A stretch of 39,300 bases of DNA from Aquidulcibacter sp. (lineage in GTDB: Bacteria > Pseudomonadota > Alphaproteobacteria > Caulobacterales > Aquidulcibacteraceae): positions 1 through 39,300 of the forward strand of contig NZ_JADCBK010000113.1 in the NCBI RefSeq assembly GCF_020253525.1, given 5' to 3'. Positions within the stretch are counted from its first letter, which is position 1; the number at the start of each line of letters is the position of its first letter. Positions 38,708 to 39,300 of this stretch are shown here, in pieces. A program made the translations under genes and the position numbers. Below the pieces are notes generated by a model that saw nothing but the letters and a program-made list of their open reading frames with translations, did no database searches and had not been told where the DNA came from.

Positions 38708-39300
38708 TTCAAAACCACCAATTGCCTTTAAGGGCTTTGATCACAAGTGGCAGTGTCGCGAATATCAATACGCCGTTGGTGAGTCGTATGAGCACAAGGG
38801 CGCGGTTAAAGCGTGCGGCAGCGGGTTTCATGCTTGTGAGGTTCCGCTAGAGGTCTTTGGTTATTACCCGCCCGTAGGTGATGGCGGTCTGCTGCACTCA
38901 TTCGCGCTGGTCGAGTGTTCGGGCGAGATTCACCGCGACGGCAGCGATAGCAAGATCGCATCGGCAAAGATTCACATCAAAGCCGAACTATCAATTCCGC
39001 AGCTAGTCGGCCACATGGTTTCGTGGGTGATATCGCAGATTGACGCGACGATTCCACAAGCAGCGACCAACACTGGCGACCGAAGCGCAGCGACCAACAC
39101 TGGCGACCGAAGCGCAGCGACCAACACTGGCAACTACAGCGCAGCGACCAACACTGGCTACCAAAGCGCAGCGACCAACACTGGCAACTACAGCGCAGCG
39201 ACCAACACTGGCGACCAAAGCGCAGCGACCAACACTGGCAACTACAGCGCAGCGACCAACACTGGCAACTACAGCGCAGCGACCAACACTGGCAACTACA
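38700..39300 (+). CDS. DUF7666-like protein with tandem repeats, 3' end off the window
   Basis: ATG at 38700. N-terminal domain (AFKGFDHKWQCREYQYAVGE, GSGFHACEVPLEVFGYYPP, HSFALVECSGEIHRDGSDSK) matches DUF7666. From residue 121 on, nine-residue repeats SAATNTGxx follow (eight full units and one partial in the window), likely a beta-solenoid. Only the last two residues of each unit vary (NY, DR, YQ, DQ). Function unknown; incomplete here. Confidence 0.8.
   Translation, partial: MSDSKPPIAFKGFDHKWQCREYQYAVGESYEHKGAVKACGSGFHACEVPLEVFGYYPPVGDGGLLHSFALVECSGEIHRDGSDSKIASAKIHIKAELSIPQLVGHMVSWVISQIDATIPQAATNTGDRSAATNTGDRSAATNTGNYSAATNTGYQSAATNTGNYSAATNTGDQSAATNTGNYSAATNTGNYSAATNTGNY
39060..39300 (+). 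repeat. 27-bp tandem repeats in the DUF7666-like gene
   Basis: Units of 27 bp (gcagcgaccaacactggc + six variable bases + agc), eight full copies (39060-39275) and a partial one to the edge. Only two codons per unit differ: GACCGA, AACTAC, TACCAA or GACCAA. The copy number can change without breaking the frame. Confidence 0.92.

Noticed and set aside
39060-39300. 27-bp tandem repeats as a CRISPR array
   Set aside because: Repeats are directly adjacent with no unique spacers and encode an in-frame protein repeat.

Overview
The window is most of a temperate, podovirus-like phage genome, either a free phage or a prophage. It carries a lambda-style CI/Cro switch, replication genes, a Q-like antiterminator, a lysis cassette and a head/tail module. 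The portal and adaptor are of podovirus type and the capsid protein looks N4-gp56-like. The two-component spanin, sigma70-type promoters and clear Shine-Dalgarno sites point to a Gram-negative host. A betaproteobacterium is my guess from the feel of the proteins; nothing in the sequence proves it. No integrase, tRNA, rRNA, insertion sequence or CRISPR array was seen. Both ends are cut inside genes.

Layout. Nearly everything from about 35.6 kb down to 1 is read leftward (minus strand). From the switch the order is: Cro-like gene, terminator, RHH-like and DUF1064 nuclease genes, a 256-bp structured gap, GIY-YIG protein, O-like replication protein, RecA-fold helicase, small genes, a large cytosine-C5 methyltransferase, a YbcO/DUF1364 nuclease, small genes and a Q-like zinc protein. 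A secreted Cys-rich protein follows, then a four-gene cassette (26.1-24.8 kb) under its own near-consensus promoter, which is overlapped by a perfect inverted repeat. A promoter, a leader of about 110 nt and an intrinsic terminator come next, laid out like lambda pR'-tR'. Downstream lie holin, lysozyme, nested spanins, TerS, TerL, portal, scaffold and capsid. A second terminator precedes the adaptor, tail and ejection proteins. The last gene is a giant polyvalent protein (over 2,315 codons) that runs off the left edge.

Rightward (plus strand) from 35.65 kb: CI repressor with S24 autoprotease, a small secreted protein and a terminator. A strong promoter flanked by inverted repeats then leads into an accessory operon: two small membrane proteins, a pentapeptide-repeat/MazG-like fusion, an internally deleted A1S_2505-like protein, an HNH/AP2 endonuclease, and a DUF7666-like protein with 27-bp tandem repeats that runs off the right edge.

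Genes are packed very tightly. Most junctions are ATGA, GTGA or TAATG overlaps, which was used to choose starts and to find genes of 24-58 codons. Features most worth attention: the anti-CRISPR-operon-like cassette; the pR'/tR'/Q-like late control; TerL without a canonical start codon; a G10 tract inside the methyltransferase; an in-frame amber codon in a small gene after Q; and the giant protein with a metallopeptidase motif, a PLxRFG motif and terminator-like hairpins inside its reading frame.
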